This document shows positions 16,582 through 25,904 of a stretch of DNA of 64,000 nucleotides, in pieces. The first letter of the stretch is position 1. Every line of letters starts with the position of its first letter. The position numbers were made by a program, and so were the translations under genes. The notes under the pieces were generated by a model. That model saw nothing but the letters and a program-made list of their open reading frames with translations, made no database searches and was not told the DNA's origin. The stretch spans positions 1 through 64,000 of the forward strand of contig CAZQHK010000019.1 of NCBI GenBank assembly GCA_964593455.1, read 5' to 3'. This DNA comes from CAZQHK01 sp964593455 (GTDB lineage: Bacteria > Muiribacteriota > CAYSPT01).

Positions 16582-19212
16582 TTATGTCTCAGATTCCGAT
16601 TCTACCGGATTGGTGTAATCCACCTGCAAGGTACCGTCTTTCAGATCCACGGTCATAATGGCACCTGAGAAGATGTCACCGCCGATGATGGCGCGTCCCA
16701 GGCGGGTTTCCAGTTCGCGCTGGATGAACCGTTTCAGGGGACGGGCTCCGAAGACCGGATCATAACCGCTTTTGGCGATAAAAACCCGGGCGGCCACGGT
16801 CAGTTCGAGTTTCAGGTTCTGGTCCGACAACCGCCGGTCGAGAGCCGCTATCTGCAGGTCGACGATCTGTTCGATCTCTTCGTAGGTCAGAGTGGTGAAA
16901 AGTACGATTTCATCCACCCGGTTGAGAAACTCAGGTCGAAAGGTCGACCGGAGGGCCTGCATGACCGAGTCGCGTACATCATCCGGAATCTCACCCTGGT
17001 CGGTGACCCCTTCCAGCAGGTAGTGTGACCCGATATTGCTGGTCATGATGATAACCGTGTGCTTGAAGTCAACCGTGCGGCCCTGGCTGTCGGTAACACG
17101 GCCGTCATCCAGTATCTGAAGCAGCACGTTGAAAACGTCGGGATGGGCTTTTTCCACTTCGTCGAAGAGGATGACCGAATATGGTTTTCTCCTGACCGAT
17201 TCGCTCAACTGCCCACCTTCCTCGTAACCGACATAGCCCGGAGGAGCCCCGATGAGACGGGAGACGGTGTGTTTTTCCATGTACTCCGACATGTCTATCC
17301 TGATTATGTTCTCTTCGCTGTCGAAGAGCGCTTCGGCCAGTGTTTTGGCCAGTTCCGTCTTGCCCACACCGGTGGGACCGAGGAAGACGAACGACCCGAT
17401 GGGACGCCCGGGGTCACGGATCCCGGCCCGGGCCCTGATCACGGCGTCCGCCACCAACCGGACCGCCTCGTCCTGACCGATCACGCGCCGGTGCAGCACC
17501 TGGTCGAGCCTGAGCAGTTTTTCCCGTTCGCCTTCCATTAACCGGGTCACGGGTATCCCGGTCCAGCGGGACACGATTTCGGCGATCTCATCCTCGGTGA
17601 CGTCCTCGCGAAGAAGCTTGCCGGTGGTCTGTTTCTCGCCAAGAGCAGCTTCCTCTGTTTTCAGTTGACGTTCCAGATCGGGCAGCCGTCCGTGCTTGAG
17701 TTCGGCCGCCCGGTTGAGATCGTAGGCCCGTTCGACCTCTTCGATCTGGTGCCGGATCTGTTCGATCTCCTCCCTGATCCCACGGATTTTATTGATGACT
17801 TCTTTTTCCGCTTCCCACTGAGCTTTCATGGAATCGGACTGCCCCTTGAGTTCGGCCAATTCTTTCCTGATGATCTCGAGCCGTTCCCGACTGGCCTCAT
17901 CTTTCTCCTTTTTCAGGGCCGCTTCCTCGATTTCCAGTTGCATGACCCGCCGAGTGACCTCGTCGAGTTCCGCCGGCATGGAATCTATTTCGGTGCGGAT
18001 CATGGCACACGCCTCGTCCATCAAGTCTATGGCTTTGTCCGGCAGAAACCGGTCGGAGATATAGCGGTTGGATAGGGTGGCCGCCGCCACCAACGAGCTG
18101 TCAAGGATCTTTACCCCGTGGTGAACCTCGTAGCGCTCTTTGAGCCCCCGCAGGATCGATATGGTGTCTTCCACCGTCGGTTGCTCCACCAGCACCGGCT
18201 GGAAGCGCCGCTCCAGGGCCGCGTCTTTCTCCACATGCTGGCGGTGTTCGTCGAGCGTGGTGGCGCCGATACAGTGGAGCTCGCCCCGAGCCAGCATGGG
18301 TTTGAGCATATTGCCCGCGTCCATCGATCCTTCCGCCCGGCCGGCGCCGACGATGTTATGGAGCTCATCGATGAACAACAGTATGCCGCCATCGCTTTCC
18401 TTGATCTCTTTCAAAACCGCTTTGAGACGTTCTTCAAATTGTCCCCGGAACTTGGCGCCGGCGACCAGAGACCCCATGTCCAGAGCAAAAATGCTCTTGC
18501 CTTTGAGACCTTCCGGTACATCTCCCCTGACTATCCGGTGGGCCAGCCCTTCGACGACGGCCGTTTTACCGACCCCGGGCTCTCCGATGAGCACCGGATT
18601 GTTTTTGGTCTTCCGGGACAAGATCCTGATGACCCTCCGTATCTCGGAATCGCGGCCGATAACGGGATCGAGATTTCCCTGCCGGGCTTCCTGAACCAGG
18701 TCCCGGCCGTACCGTTTGAGTGACTCGTAGGTGGATTCGGGATCGATAGTGTCCACCCGCTGGTTGCCCCGGATATCGGTAAGCGCCTTTAAAAAACGGT
18801 GGTGAGTCACATCAAATTGCTTCAGTATCCGAGCGGCGGGAAACCGGTCCGCTTCTTCGAGCATGGCGGCCAGCAGGTGTTCCACGGAGACGTACTCGTC
18901 CTTGAGCCGGCGGGCTTCTTTCTCGGCGCCGGCCAGCAGCGTGCTGAGCCGGCGGCCCATATAAACCTGTCCGGCCGCACCGGATCCCGACACCGACGGG
19001 CGTTTTTGCAATTCAGACACGATTGCTTCCCTGAACGGTTTGAGACTCACGTCCATCTTGTTCAAAAGCCGGGGGATCAAACCCTCCGGCTGATCGACCA
19101 GCGCGAGCAGGAGGTGCTCCACATCGACCTCCTGGTGTCCTCGGCCGAGTGCTTCATTCTGAGCGGTCATCAACGCTTCCTGCGTTTTCTGTGTCATATG
19201 GTTGGTATCCAT
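16582..19212 (-). CDS. clpB: ATP-dependent disaggregase ClpB
   Basis: 876 aa from the ATG at 19212, which has AAGGAGG eight nt upstream; a TTG six bases earlier abuts that site and is rejected. The order is: N-terminal Clp repeat domain (about 5-150), first AAA+ module with GEPGVGKTAVVEG (about 205), long coiled-coil middle domain (about 410-520), second AAA+ module with GPTGVGKTELAK (about 610), C-terminal ClpB small domain. There is no ClpP-binding loop signature, so it is a disaggregase rather than ClpA/ClpC. It works with DnaK to rescue aggregated proteins. Length is normal. No CIRCE element is seen upstream. Confidence 0.97.
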   Translation of the reverse strand: MDTNHMTQKTQEALMTAQNEALGRGHQEVDVEHLLLALVDQPEGLIPRLLNKMDVSLKPFREAIVSELQKRPSVSGSGAAGQVYMGRRLSTLLAGAEKEARRLKDEYVSVEHLLAAMLEEADRFPAARILKQFDVTHHRFLKALTDIRGNQRVDTIDPESTYESLKRYGRDLVQEARQGNLDPVIGRDSEIRRVIRILSRKTKNNPVLIGEPGVGKTAVVEGLAHRIVRGDVPEGLKGKSIFALDMGSLVAGAKFRGQFEERLKAVLKEIKESDGGILLFIDELHNIVGAGRAEGSMDAGNMLKPMLARGELHCIGATTLDEHRQHVEKDAALERRFQPVLVEQPTVEDTISILRGLKERYEVHHGVKILDSSLVAAATLSNRYISDRFLPDKAIDLMDEACAMIRTEIDSMPAELDEVTRRVMQLEIEEAALKKEKDEASRERLEIIRKELAELKGQSDSMKAQWEAEKEVINKIRGIREEIEQIRHQIEEVERAYDLNRAAELKHGRLPDLERQLKTEEAALGEKQTTGKLLREDVTEDEIAEIVSRWTGIPVTRLMEGEREKLLRLDQVLHRRVIGQDEAVRLVADAVIRARAGIRDPGRPIGSFVFLGPTGVGKTELAKTLAEALFDSEENIIRIDMSEYMEKHTVSRLIGAPPGYVGYEEGGQLSESVRRKPYSVILFDEVEKAHPDVFNVLLQILDDGRVTDSQGRTVDFKHTVIIMTSNIGSHYLLEGVTDQGEIPDDVRDSVMQALRSTFRPEFLNRVDEIVLFTTLTYEEIEQIVDLQIAALDRRLSDQNLKLELTVAARVFIAKSGYDPVFGARPLKRFIQRELETRLGRAIIGGDIFSGAIMTVDLKDGTLQVDYTNPVESESET

Positions 19213-19452
19213 GGTCAATTCCTCCTTAATAACCCGAAAACTGCAGTAGCCTTCTACCGCGGCTCGAAAACAGTCACAGCTACTACGTTACGCTCGGTCA
19301 GCCATCCTCACTGTAATATGCATACAAATAAGTACTGCTTATACATTACACAAAGCAAGTACCATACCAATAATTCGTAAAACAGTTCAAATACTATGTA
19401 AACAGCTTCTTTTGAGAGATTAAACGACTATGTATCCGAATGGAAAGAAATA

Positions 19453-19477
19453 ATTATGTAGAATATCTCTACATAAT
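19453..19477. promoter_or_regulatory. Palindromic operator-like site between clpB and the HEAT gene
   Basis: A perfect 10-bp inverted repeat ATTATGTAGA / TCTACATAAT with a 5-bp spacer lies in the 404-bp gap between the divergent clpB and the 19617 gene. The gap is AT-rich. Symmetry and placement suggest a dimeric regulator site, but the cognate factor is unknown. It is not the HrcA CIRCE sequence. Confidence 0.45.
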
Positions 19478-19560
19478 CCTCTGTAATCCGGGACATCCTG
19501 AGCAGATTTTACACATGGATTTATATACCTACAATCATAGTGAGGGATCGTTGTAAACTG

Positions 19561-19590
19561 TTGCTCTTTGCCTGGTAAAACAGGTATTAT
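19561..19590 (+). promoter_or_regulatory. Possible promoter for the HEAT-repeat gene
   Basis: TTGCTC and TATTAT are separated by 18 bp, ending 26 nt before the ATG at 19617. The rest of the clpB/HEAT gap holds the palindrome at 19453-19477 and a small ATAAG..CTTAT inverted repeat near 19327. Confidence 0.4.
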
Positions 19591-19616
19591 GAGGATCTGA
19601 ACGGATAGGAGAAATC

Positions 19617-20966
19617 ATGCTGGCAGCCACGGTATCATTCCTTCAAAACCCTGAATCGCTGGGGACGCTTTTTCTCTCTATCGCAGGAGGCGCCCTGGTC
19701 CTGGCAACCGTAGGCTTGATTGTCCGCTTGATCAGAAGCAGACGTAAAGCGGTTACCGGTGAGGAATACCTGGATCTTCTCTACCGCCAGCATGCTCCTT
19801 TGGGGCAGCAGGTTACCCCGAAACACGCCCTTACGGAGCAACGCCGGCCGGCCAGAAAAAAGCGCCGGAGCAGGTCTGCTGTTCGCCGGGCCGAGGCCAA
19901 ACAATCCACCAAACCCGAGAGACACCCGGTAAAATCCCATACCGACACCGCCCTTAACACTCTCGATACCTGGCGCCGGGCCCTGGCCGGAGGCGACAAC
20001 ACCCTGGCGGCGGAGATCGAATCGAAGTGGGAACAATCTCCGTTGGCGGTACCGGTGGCTCCGCTGATATCGCTGGCCGGGAGTGATTCCCTCCTGATCA
20101 GGGAAAAAGCAGCCTCCATGCTCTGCCGGCTGGAACCCGATGCTTCACTCCCCATGCTTCTGGCTGCCCTGGAAACGGCTTCCCTCGAAGAGGGCGAAGT
20201 AATCGGATCGATCCTGGAGAAGATCGGTGACCCACGGGCCGCCGAACCGTTGCTCAAGTACACCCGGCGGCAGGCGGGAAGTTTATTCGGCCGGGACAAC
20301 AGGCCGCCATGGCTGGGTGCAGACTCTCCAATAGCCGGTACCGGACGGGAAGTTGACCCGGACCTGGATAAAGCCCGGAGCTGGGTGAGGGACAATCTGA
20401 AGGAAAAAGCATATGATTGGCTCAAAGATAATTTCGAACCGCTTGAGCAGGGAAACCCGCAGACAATAGCTGTTATCGAAACTCTTGGAGAACTCGGTGA
20501 TGAGCGGGTAGCGGATATTCTCCTGCCGCTATGGCGCGAAGCGGAAGGCAGTTTCAAAGAAACTGTCTTTGATTCTCTTATCAAAGTAGCCGCTCCGGAA
20601 CTGAGTGAAGAGCTTCTCAAGGAAATCATGCCCGACGATCCGCCGGGAGAAGAAACAGCGCCGGACTCTGAACGGGAAGACAACTTGGCCATCTTCGAAC
20701 GGCTCTTTTCATCCGACGACGAGTTCAGGCGTCTGGAGGCGGTCACCTCGATAGACGGCAACACTGGAGTTTCAGCCATACCGCTCCTGGCACAGGCGGT
20801 TGAGGACAAATCGTGGACCGTCCGCTACGCCGCGGTGGAGGCGCTCTCTCACTTTCTCTCAGACTCGCCGGAAGCAAGGCGGATTCTTGAAACCGCCCGG
20901 GACGACAGCTCTGCCAAGGTCCGCGACTTGACGGAAAAGATCCTCGAAAGTGCGGAGAACGTATAA
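19617..20966 (+). CDS. Membrane-anchored HEAT-repeat protein
   Basis: 449 aa; ATG preceded by AGGAGAA. One N-terminal membrane segment (about 19-39, 'FLSIAGGALVLATVGLIVRLI') is followed by a very basic linker (about 65-105, 'RPARKKRRSRSAVRRAEAK'). The rest is a helical domain with HEAT repeats, for example 'DPRAAEPLLKYTRR', 'DERVADILLPLWREA' and 'DKSWTVRYAAVEALSHFL'. It probably acts as a scaffold at the inner face of the membrane. It is one of three HEAT proteins in the window (others at 25905 and 29885). A gene for an adenosine-specific kinase follows after 34 bp on the same strand. Confidence 0.8.
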   Translation: MLAATVSFLQNPESLGTLFLSIAGGALVLATVGLIVRLIRSRRKAVTGEEYLDLLYRQHAPLGQQVTPKHALTEQRRPARKKRRSRSAVRRAEAKQSTKPERHPVKSHTDTALNTLDTWRRALAGGDNTLAAEIESKWEQSPLAVPVAPLISLAGSDSLLIREKAASMLCRLEPDASLPMLLAALETASLEEGEVIGSILEKIGDPRAAEPLLKYTRRQAGSLFGRDNRPPWLGADSPIAGTGREVDPDLDKARSWVRDNLKEKAYDWLKDNFEPLEQGNPQTIAVIETLGELGDERVADILLPLWREAEGSFKETVFDSLIKVAAPELSEELLKEIMPDDPPGEETAPDSEREDNLAIFERLFSSDDEFRRLEAVTSIDGNTGVSAIPLLAQAVEDKSWTVRYAAVEALSHFLSDSPEARRILETARDDSSAKVRDLTEKILESAENV

Positions 20967-21000
20967 AATGCTGTCAAAAGTAATAGGAGGATAAACGCAC

Positions 21001-21489
21001 ATGAGCCTTATCATAGACACGATAGCAATTGAAAAATCGGAAGAAATCAACATTATAATTGCTCAGTCCCACTTCATCAAAACCGTCGAGGACGTGCATG
21101 AAGCCCTGATAACCGCGGTCCCCGGAATAAAATTCGGGTTGGCGTTCAGCGAAGCCAGTGGTCCCTGCCTGGTACGGTCATCAGGAACGGATTCCGAGCT
21201 CAAGACGCTGGCGGAAAAAAACTCCATGAAATTGGCCTGCGGACATTCATTGATCATCTTCTTGAAAGATTGTTTCCCTATTAACGTGCTCAACGCCCTC
21301 AAACAGGTGTCCGAGATCTGCCGTATCATCTGCGCCACGGCCAACCCGGTAAAAATACTCCGAGGCACTGAGGACGGCAATTCCGGAATAATGGGTGTTA
21401 TCGACGGTTTTAGCCCCAAGGGGATCGAAGGGGACGACGACATTAAGAATCGGAAGGAATTTCTGCGGATGATCGGGTACAAACTGTAA
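21001..21489 (+). CDS. Adenosine-specific kinase family protein
   Basis: 162 aa, the usual length of this small single-domain family (PF04008, best known from thermophilic archaea and anaerobic bacteria). AGGAGG lies 10 nt before the ATG. Recognisable segments are 'VPGIKFGLAFSEASGPCLVR', 'GHSLIIFLKD' and 'GIMGVIDGFSPKGIE' with C-terminal 'RKEFLRMIGYK'. Family annotation implies adenosine binding or phosphorylation, though the biology is thinly described. It lies between the HEAT protein and a radical-SAM gene. Whether it works with either is not clear. Confidence 0.85.
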   Translation: MSLIIDTIAIEKSEEINIIIAQSHFIKTVEDVHEALITAVPGIKFGLAFSEASGPCLVRSSGTDSELKTLAEKNSMKLACGHSLIIFLKDCFPINVLNALKQVSEICRIICATANPVKILRGTEDGNSGIMGVIDGFSPKGIEGDDDIKNRKEFLRMIGYKL

Positions 21490-21515
21490 CGGTACTCGAA
21501 TTTCTGTAATCTCTG

Positions 21516-23054
21516 ATGACAAACCGGCAGAACACACGAATCAAGACGAGCCTGATAGCGTTTTTCGGGGTGGAAAACTCCGCCGTGAGAAGTCTGTCGG
21601 CCATACTCAAACGTGAAGGGTTCCCCGTTCAGATCATCTTCCTCAAGACCTGGCGGAATAACGATCTTTCACCCCCGTCAATACAGGAGCTGGATCTTCT
21701 GGTGGCCGCCCTCAAGGAATTCGGGTCTGAGCTGGTGGGCTTGAGTGTTCCATCCTCTCATTACCCCTTGGCTTCACTGGTCACCCGGCACATAAAAAAA
21801 CACCTGGACACGCCGGTGGTGTGGGGTGGGATCCATCCCACCATCAGGCCCCATGAATGTATTTCGATCGCCGATATCATCTGCCGCGGCGAAGGAGAAC
21901 TTCCGCTCCTGGAACTGGTAGAGAACATGAGCGCCGGGATCTCCCCGATCGATATCAAGAACCTCTGGGTCAGGCAGGGACAGAAAGTAAAGCGCAATGA
22001 ACTGCGGCCGCTTATTGGAGATCTGGACACGCTCCCGTACCGGGATTTCGACGGCGACAATGTCTGCCTCATCGAGAACAACCGGATGACCAGAACCGAT
22101 CCCGTCTTCCAGGGCGCCGAGCACCGGATCTATCTGACCCGCGGCTGCCCCTTCGCCTGCACTTACTGCTACAACTCCAGCCTGCGGAGGATCTACCAGG
22201 GGTTGGGCAAGTACTGGCGGAGCCGGAGTCCGGAACACGTCATCGGAGAACTCAAGGAAATCGTTAAAAAGTTCCCCCGTTTGAAGCGGATCAAGTTCGA
22301 CGATGACACGCTGCCGAACGATAAAGAATATCTGGGGGAGATATGTGAACGTTACCGGGAGGAGATTGGCGTGGCCCTGGAATGCCTGCTCAACCCGGAA
22401 CTGGTTGACCGGGAGCTCATCCGGATTCTCAAACGTGCCAATCTGGTACGCACACAGCTCGGTATACAGACCGCCTCTGAACGTGAAACGTCTGCATACA
22501 GCCGGAAGTTGACCAGGGAACGGCTGCTCGAACTGGCCGCTATGCTCCGGGACGAAGGGCTGGACGTAGTCTACGATGTTATCGCTGATAATCCCACCTC
22601 TACCGAGGAGGACCATCGTGAGTTGTTCGAACTTCTGCTTCAACTGCCGAGGCCGTTTCACCTGTTTATCTATTCGCTTAACTTTTTCCCGGACACACAG
22701 TTGACCCGCGATTTTCTTGAGCGAGGCATCATCCACCCCTCGGACGTCGTGGGGCAATCACTGAAAACATACCGCCAGTTCAGGCTGGGCCTCGATTATC
22801 CCCGAGCACCGCGAGACCTGTTCTGGTGTTCACTTTATGTTATGGTGAGCAAGGACTTCGTACCCCGGAGCCTTCTCAAATTCATCAGCCGGTCGGGCTT
22901 TTTCAGAAACCATCCGCAGGTTTTGCGGCGCCTGGCTGAAGCCGTCAACCTGGTTAAAATGGCCCAGTTTGCCTGGGGGATGTGGAAAAAAGGCGAGTTG
23001 ACCATGTTCAAGATACGCCAGTACAGCAATATCCGGGGGCTGCTGTCCCAATGA
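21516..23054 (+). CDS. B12-binding-type radical SAM protein (paralogue of 52483-54033)
   Basis: 512 aa. The N-terminal Rossmann-like domain (about 10-150) has the GGIHPTIRP motif typical of cobalamin-binding-type domains, but I see no DxHxxG, so the cobalt-ligating His is probably absent. The radical SAM core carries TRGCPFACTYCYN (CxxxCxxC) near residue 208. The C-terminal 100 residues are basic and hydrophobic. It is clearly paralogous to the 516-aa protein at 52483-54033: both share 'GEGE', 'NLWVR', 'LPRPFH.F..SL.FFP'-type stretches. No ribosome binding site is obvious. It begins a run of three radical-SAM genes. Substrate unknown. Confidence 0.88.
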   Translation: MTNRQNTRIKTSLIAFFGVENSAVRSLSAILKREGFPVQIIFLKTWRNNDLSPPSIQELDLLVAALKEFGSELVGLSVPSSHYPLASLVTRHIKKHLDTPVVWGGIHPTIRPHECISIADIICRGEGELPLLELVENMSAGISPIDIKNLWVRQGQKVKRNELRPLIGDLDTLPYRDFDGDNVCLIENNRMTRTDPVFQGAEHRIYLTRGCPFACTYCYNSSLRRIYQGLGKYWRSRSPEHVIGELKEIVKKFPRLKRIKFDDDTLPNDKEYLGEICERYREEIGVALECLLNPELVDRELIRILKRANLVRTQLGIQTASERETSAYSRKLTRERLLELAAMLRDEGLDVVYDVIADNPTSTEEDHRELFELLLQLPRPFHLFIYSLNFFPDTQLTRDFLERGIIHPSDVVGQSLKTYRQFRLGLDYPRAPRDLFWCSLYVMVSKDFVPRSLLKFISRSGFFRNHPQVLRRLAEAVNLVKMAQFAWGMWKKGELTMFKIRQYSNIRGLLSQ

Positions 23055-23070
23055 GGAGATATGTGTTTAG

Positions 23071-24483
23071 ATGAAAATACTGCTGCTCAATCCGCCGCGG
23101 CAGAATCCTATCAGCGGGGAGATAGAAGAAAACCTGGCTGAAGCGCTCAATGTTTATCCTCCCCTCGGGCTGGCGTATCTCAAGGCGGTGTTGGAAGAGC
23201 AGACGGAACACGAAGTAATCCTGGCCGATCTCCAGTTTACCGGGATGGGCCAAGCCGACGTGGCCGGCACCGTCCGGTTGCACGAACCGGACCTGGTGGG
23301 TATTACGGTGCTGACCCATAATCTCCTGGACGTGAAGGAGACCCTGGCCACGGTTAAACGGATTCGACCCGGCGCCGTCTGCTGTCTTGGCGGCCCCCAC
23401 GTCGACGTTTTCCCGGAACTGTCACTCAGCCTTAACGGCGCCGACCTGGCCATGCGCGGCGAATGCGAAGTTACTTTTCCCCGGCTGCTGCGGGTACTGG
23501 AGGAAAACGGGCTCGATCCGCACTCGGAAAAACTCTTCGATATTGAGCAGTTGGTCTGGAAAGACGAGAACGGAATCGTTACGGTCAATGAGCAGATCCG
23601 GCTGCCGGTCGACCTGGATTCACTGCCCTTCCCCGCCGCCATCTTCGACTCCCGTTACCACGGCCCGCTGGCCGCCGAACCCGTAGCCACTATTTTGTCA
23701 AGCCGCGGCTGCCCTTACGGATGCGTTTTTTGCAGCACTCCCCATGTACGATACCGGGCCCGTTCCCCGGAGAATATCATCGCCGAGCTGAGACAGTACC
23801 GTGACCGGGGCGTTAAATTTTTCTACTTTGTGGACGACGTTTTTAATATAACCGCCGGCCGGGTGGAGAACTTCAGCCAGGCGCTTCTGGAAAGCAGCCT
23901 GAAAGTGAAATGGAGTTTCCGGGCCAGGGTAGACGCCTTATCGGGAAGAATGCTCCTTATGGCCCGGCGGGCCGGGGCCGTGCGGATTCAATTGGGTGTA
24001 GAGACCTCTACCGACGAGGGACTCACGCTGATCGGTAAAGGATGCTCCATCAAACAAGTGGAAAACGCTTTCAGAACGATCCGGTCTTCCGGTATCATGT
24101 CGGTGGCCTACTTCATCCTGGGCTGCCCGCATGAAAAACATCCGCGCGACCTCGAACACACCATAGATTTTGCCTGTGCGCTTGAGGCCGATTACGCCGT
24201 CTTTAACGCCATGGCCATCTTTCCGGGAACGCGGCTTCATGACCTGGCAGTGAAGTACGGCGTCATCGGGAAAGACACCTGGACCGATTTTGCCAGCGAT
24301 CCGCGGCCGGGTTTCCAGATACCGCTCTGGACCCGTTACTTCACCGCGGTAAAACTCAAAGCCACACTCAAAAACGCATACCGACGTTTCTATTACCGGC
24401 CGCAGGTGATATTCAGGGAACTGAAACGGATCAATGGACTGGAAGATCTGTTGCACAAGGCGCGGATGGCGCTGAAACTGTAA
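23071..24483 (+). CDS. B12-binding-type radical SAM protein
   Basis: 470 aa. The N-terminus 'MKILLLNPPRQNPISGE' and 'YPPLGLAYLKAVLEE', then 'LGGPHVDVFPE', mark the cobalamin-binding-type domain (about 1-130). The radical SAM cluster motif SSRGCPYGCVFCSTPH is near residue 213. It is closely similar in layout to the 503-aa protein at 40975-42486 ('VETSTDEGL', 'MSVAYFILGCPHE'). It starts 16 bp after the preceding radical-SAM gene, with GAGGAG upstream. Candidate reactions are methylation or ring and bond formation on an unactivated carbon; the sequence does not decide. Confidence 0.88.
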   Translation: MKILLLNPPRQNPISGEIEENLAEALNVYPPLGLAYLKAVLEEQTEHEVILADLQFTGMGQADVAGTVRLHEPDLVGITVLTHNLLDVKETLATVKRIRPGAVCCLGGPHVDVFPELSLSLNGADLAMRGECEVTFPRLLRVLEENGLDPHSEKLFDIEQLVWKDENGIVTVNEQIRLPVDLDSLPFPAAIFDSRYHGPLAAEPVATILSSRGCPYGCVFCSTPHVRYRARSPENIIAELRQYRDRGVKFFYFVDDVFNITAGRVENFSQALLESSLKVKWSFRARVDALSGRMLLMARRAGAVRIQLGVETSTDEGLTLIGKGCSIKQVENAFRTIRSSGIMSVAYFILGCPHEKHPRDLEHTIDFACALEADYAVFNAMAIFPGTRLHDLAVKYGVIGKDTWTDFASDPRPGFQIPLWTRYFTAVKLKATLKNAYRRFYYRPQVIFRELKRINGLEDLLHKARMALKL

Positions 24484-24505
24484 ACTTAACGAGGAGAACG
24501 ATAAC

Positions 24506-25549
24506 GTGCTGCCGTTCAAAATATTGAGCAACCTGGTTCGGGGACGGAAACTTTTTTATGTCCACATCGGGATCACTCACCGGTGTCCGTTTCAATGCCG
24601 GATGTGTACCGTCTGGAAAACCGCCGATGCCGGGTCCGAGATACCGGTCGACCGCTACCCGGAAGTGGCCGGCAAACTTTCCCGGTTGGGAGCGGTAGCT
24701 GTCAGCCTGGGCGGCGGAGAACCGTTTGTCAGAAATGATCTTCCCGACATCGTACGCTCCTTCATTTCCGCGGGCACCAGACCGCGGGTGCTCACCAACG
24801 GTATAACTCCGGAAATTAATGATTTCAAGCGGGTGTTTGACTCCGGTCTCAGGGACATCTCGGTATCCTTTGACACCCTTCATCCACAGATCCAATCAGA
24901 CATCTACGATGGTCAAGACGTCTGGCCGCGTCTGGAAAGAAACCTGGATTGGCTATCCAAGGTCGCCACCGACCGAAACCTGTTCGTTCTCCTGAACACG
25001 GTGGTATCCGGCCTGAATGTGCATGAGCTACCCGACCTGGTGGAGTTCGCCGCCGGGCGCGGATTTCATATCTCTTTTGTACCCCTTGAACTGGCTTCTG
25101 CTCCCGACGAAGCGAACGATTTCGCCGCCTACGCTCCGGACATGGCTTTGACCGAAGACCATCACCGCATCGTTGCGGCTTCTTTTGAGACCTTGATTGC
25201 CATGAAACGTGAAGGTTATCCCATCTTTAATTCCACGGCCTTCCTGTCCTTGTGCTCACACTATCTGCGGGGTCGGAAAGCCGAGTGGCCCTGCCGGGCA
25301 GGTCAGCTCTTTCTGTCGATCAACCCGGCGGGCGAAGCGTCTTTTTGTCACGCTTCTCAACCCTTCGCATCCGTCCTGGACGAAAACTTCGAAGACCGCT
25401 TCCGGTCAGACGCGGTCAAACGGGAAGCCGCCGGGTTCAGGAAAAACTGTCCCGACTGCCTCCGTCCCTGCTGGGTGGAACCGACTCTGGCCATACACCA
25501 CCGGCCCTCTATGTGGGAACAGGTAAGGCTCGTGATGAGAAAGTTCTGA
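24506..25549 (+). CDS. Radical SAM/SPASM-like protein
   Basis: 347 aa from a GTG with GAGGAG nine nt upstream. The motif HRCPFQCRMCTVW near residue 30 is the cluster-binding CxxxCxxC. 'VSLGGGEPFVRND' and 'SVSFDTLHPQIQ' are typical of MoaA/PqqE-type proteins. The C-terminal 100 residues hold cysteines in 'WPCRAGQLFLSINPAGEASF', 'CHASQ' and 'NCPDCLRPCW', consistent with a SPASM or twitch domain binding auxiliary clusters. It is third in the radical-SAM run. SPASM proteins usually modify peptides or small molecules, but no precursor peptide gene is seen nearby. Confidence 0.88.
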   Translation: MLPFKILSNLVRGRKLFYVHIGITHRCPFQCRMCTVWKTADAGSEIPVDRYPEVAGKLSRLGAVAVSLGGGEPFVRNDLPDIVRSFISAGTRPRVLTNGITPEINDFKRVFDSGLRDISVSFDTLHPQIQSDIYDGQDVWPRLERNLDWLSKVATDRNLFVLLNTVVSGLNVHELPDLVEFAAGRGFHISFVPLELASAPDEANDFAAYAPDMALTEDHHRIVAASFETLIAMKREGYPIFNSTAFLSLCSHYLRGRKAEWPCRAGQLFLSINPAGEASFCHASQPFASVLDENFEDRFRSDAVKREAAGFRKNCPDCLRPCWVEPTLAIHHRPSMWEQVRLVMRKF

Positions 25550-25606
25550 TTTGCTCCCTGACACTTTTGACCTGAACAAAAAAATCAGGTACATTTGTCA
25601 CAGAAA

Positions 25607-25857
25607 CCCGAATAATCCACAAATCTTCGTCGCGAGGTGAAGAAAATGGTTGCAGATACAAGGCGCGAGAAGAAAAAGGACCGGAGGCGTACCAGTAGGT
25701 ACGTTGAGGACCTTTTTCAAACGCAACGCAGTAGCTGTGGACATTTACGAACCGCACTGTTTTGCAGGAAGCAAAACTGGACGTCACGAAGTGACGCCCG
25801 AAGGGGACGAAGCCAGGATGGCTTCGTCTGATGCAGATTATTTGTGAATTATTCGGG
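25607..25857. repeat. MITE-like structured repeat with terminal inverted repeats (family 1, complete copy)
   Basis: A 251-bp element in the 355-bp gap after the radical-SAM gene. Its ends CCCGAATAATCCACAAAT (25607-25624) and ATTTGTGAATTATTCGGG (25840-25857) pair at 17 of 18 positions. Inside are serial inverted repeats: 25672-25682/25708-25718 enclosing 25688-25693/25698-25703; 25759-25765/25771-25777; 25782-25787/25791-25796; 25806-25815/25819-25828. The first 57 bp recur at 58194-58251. No transposase is encoded; the short open frames inside are unconvincing. Confidence 0.75.
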
Positions 25858-25904
25858 GAAGCTGCATGTACCAGAAATACGTTTGAAAGCAGGGGGGGTG
25901 CGCG

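Noticed and set aside
19219..19616. CIRCE or sigma-32 promoter expected upstream of clpB
   Set aside because: No TTAGCACTC-N9-GAGTGCTAA and no CTTGAA/CCCAT-type pair was found; only an unrelated palindrome is present.
25570..25590. ACCTGA...TCAGGT inverted repeat with an A-rich loop as a terminator
   Set aside because: The T/A run lies in the loop rather than after the stem, so it does not fit an intrinsic terminator on either strand.
25637..25847. Two short overlapping open frames inside the 25607-25857 element
   Set aside because: The element is built of hairpins with terminal inverted repeats; the frames follow that structure, overlap each other in different frames and lack convincing initiation sites.
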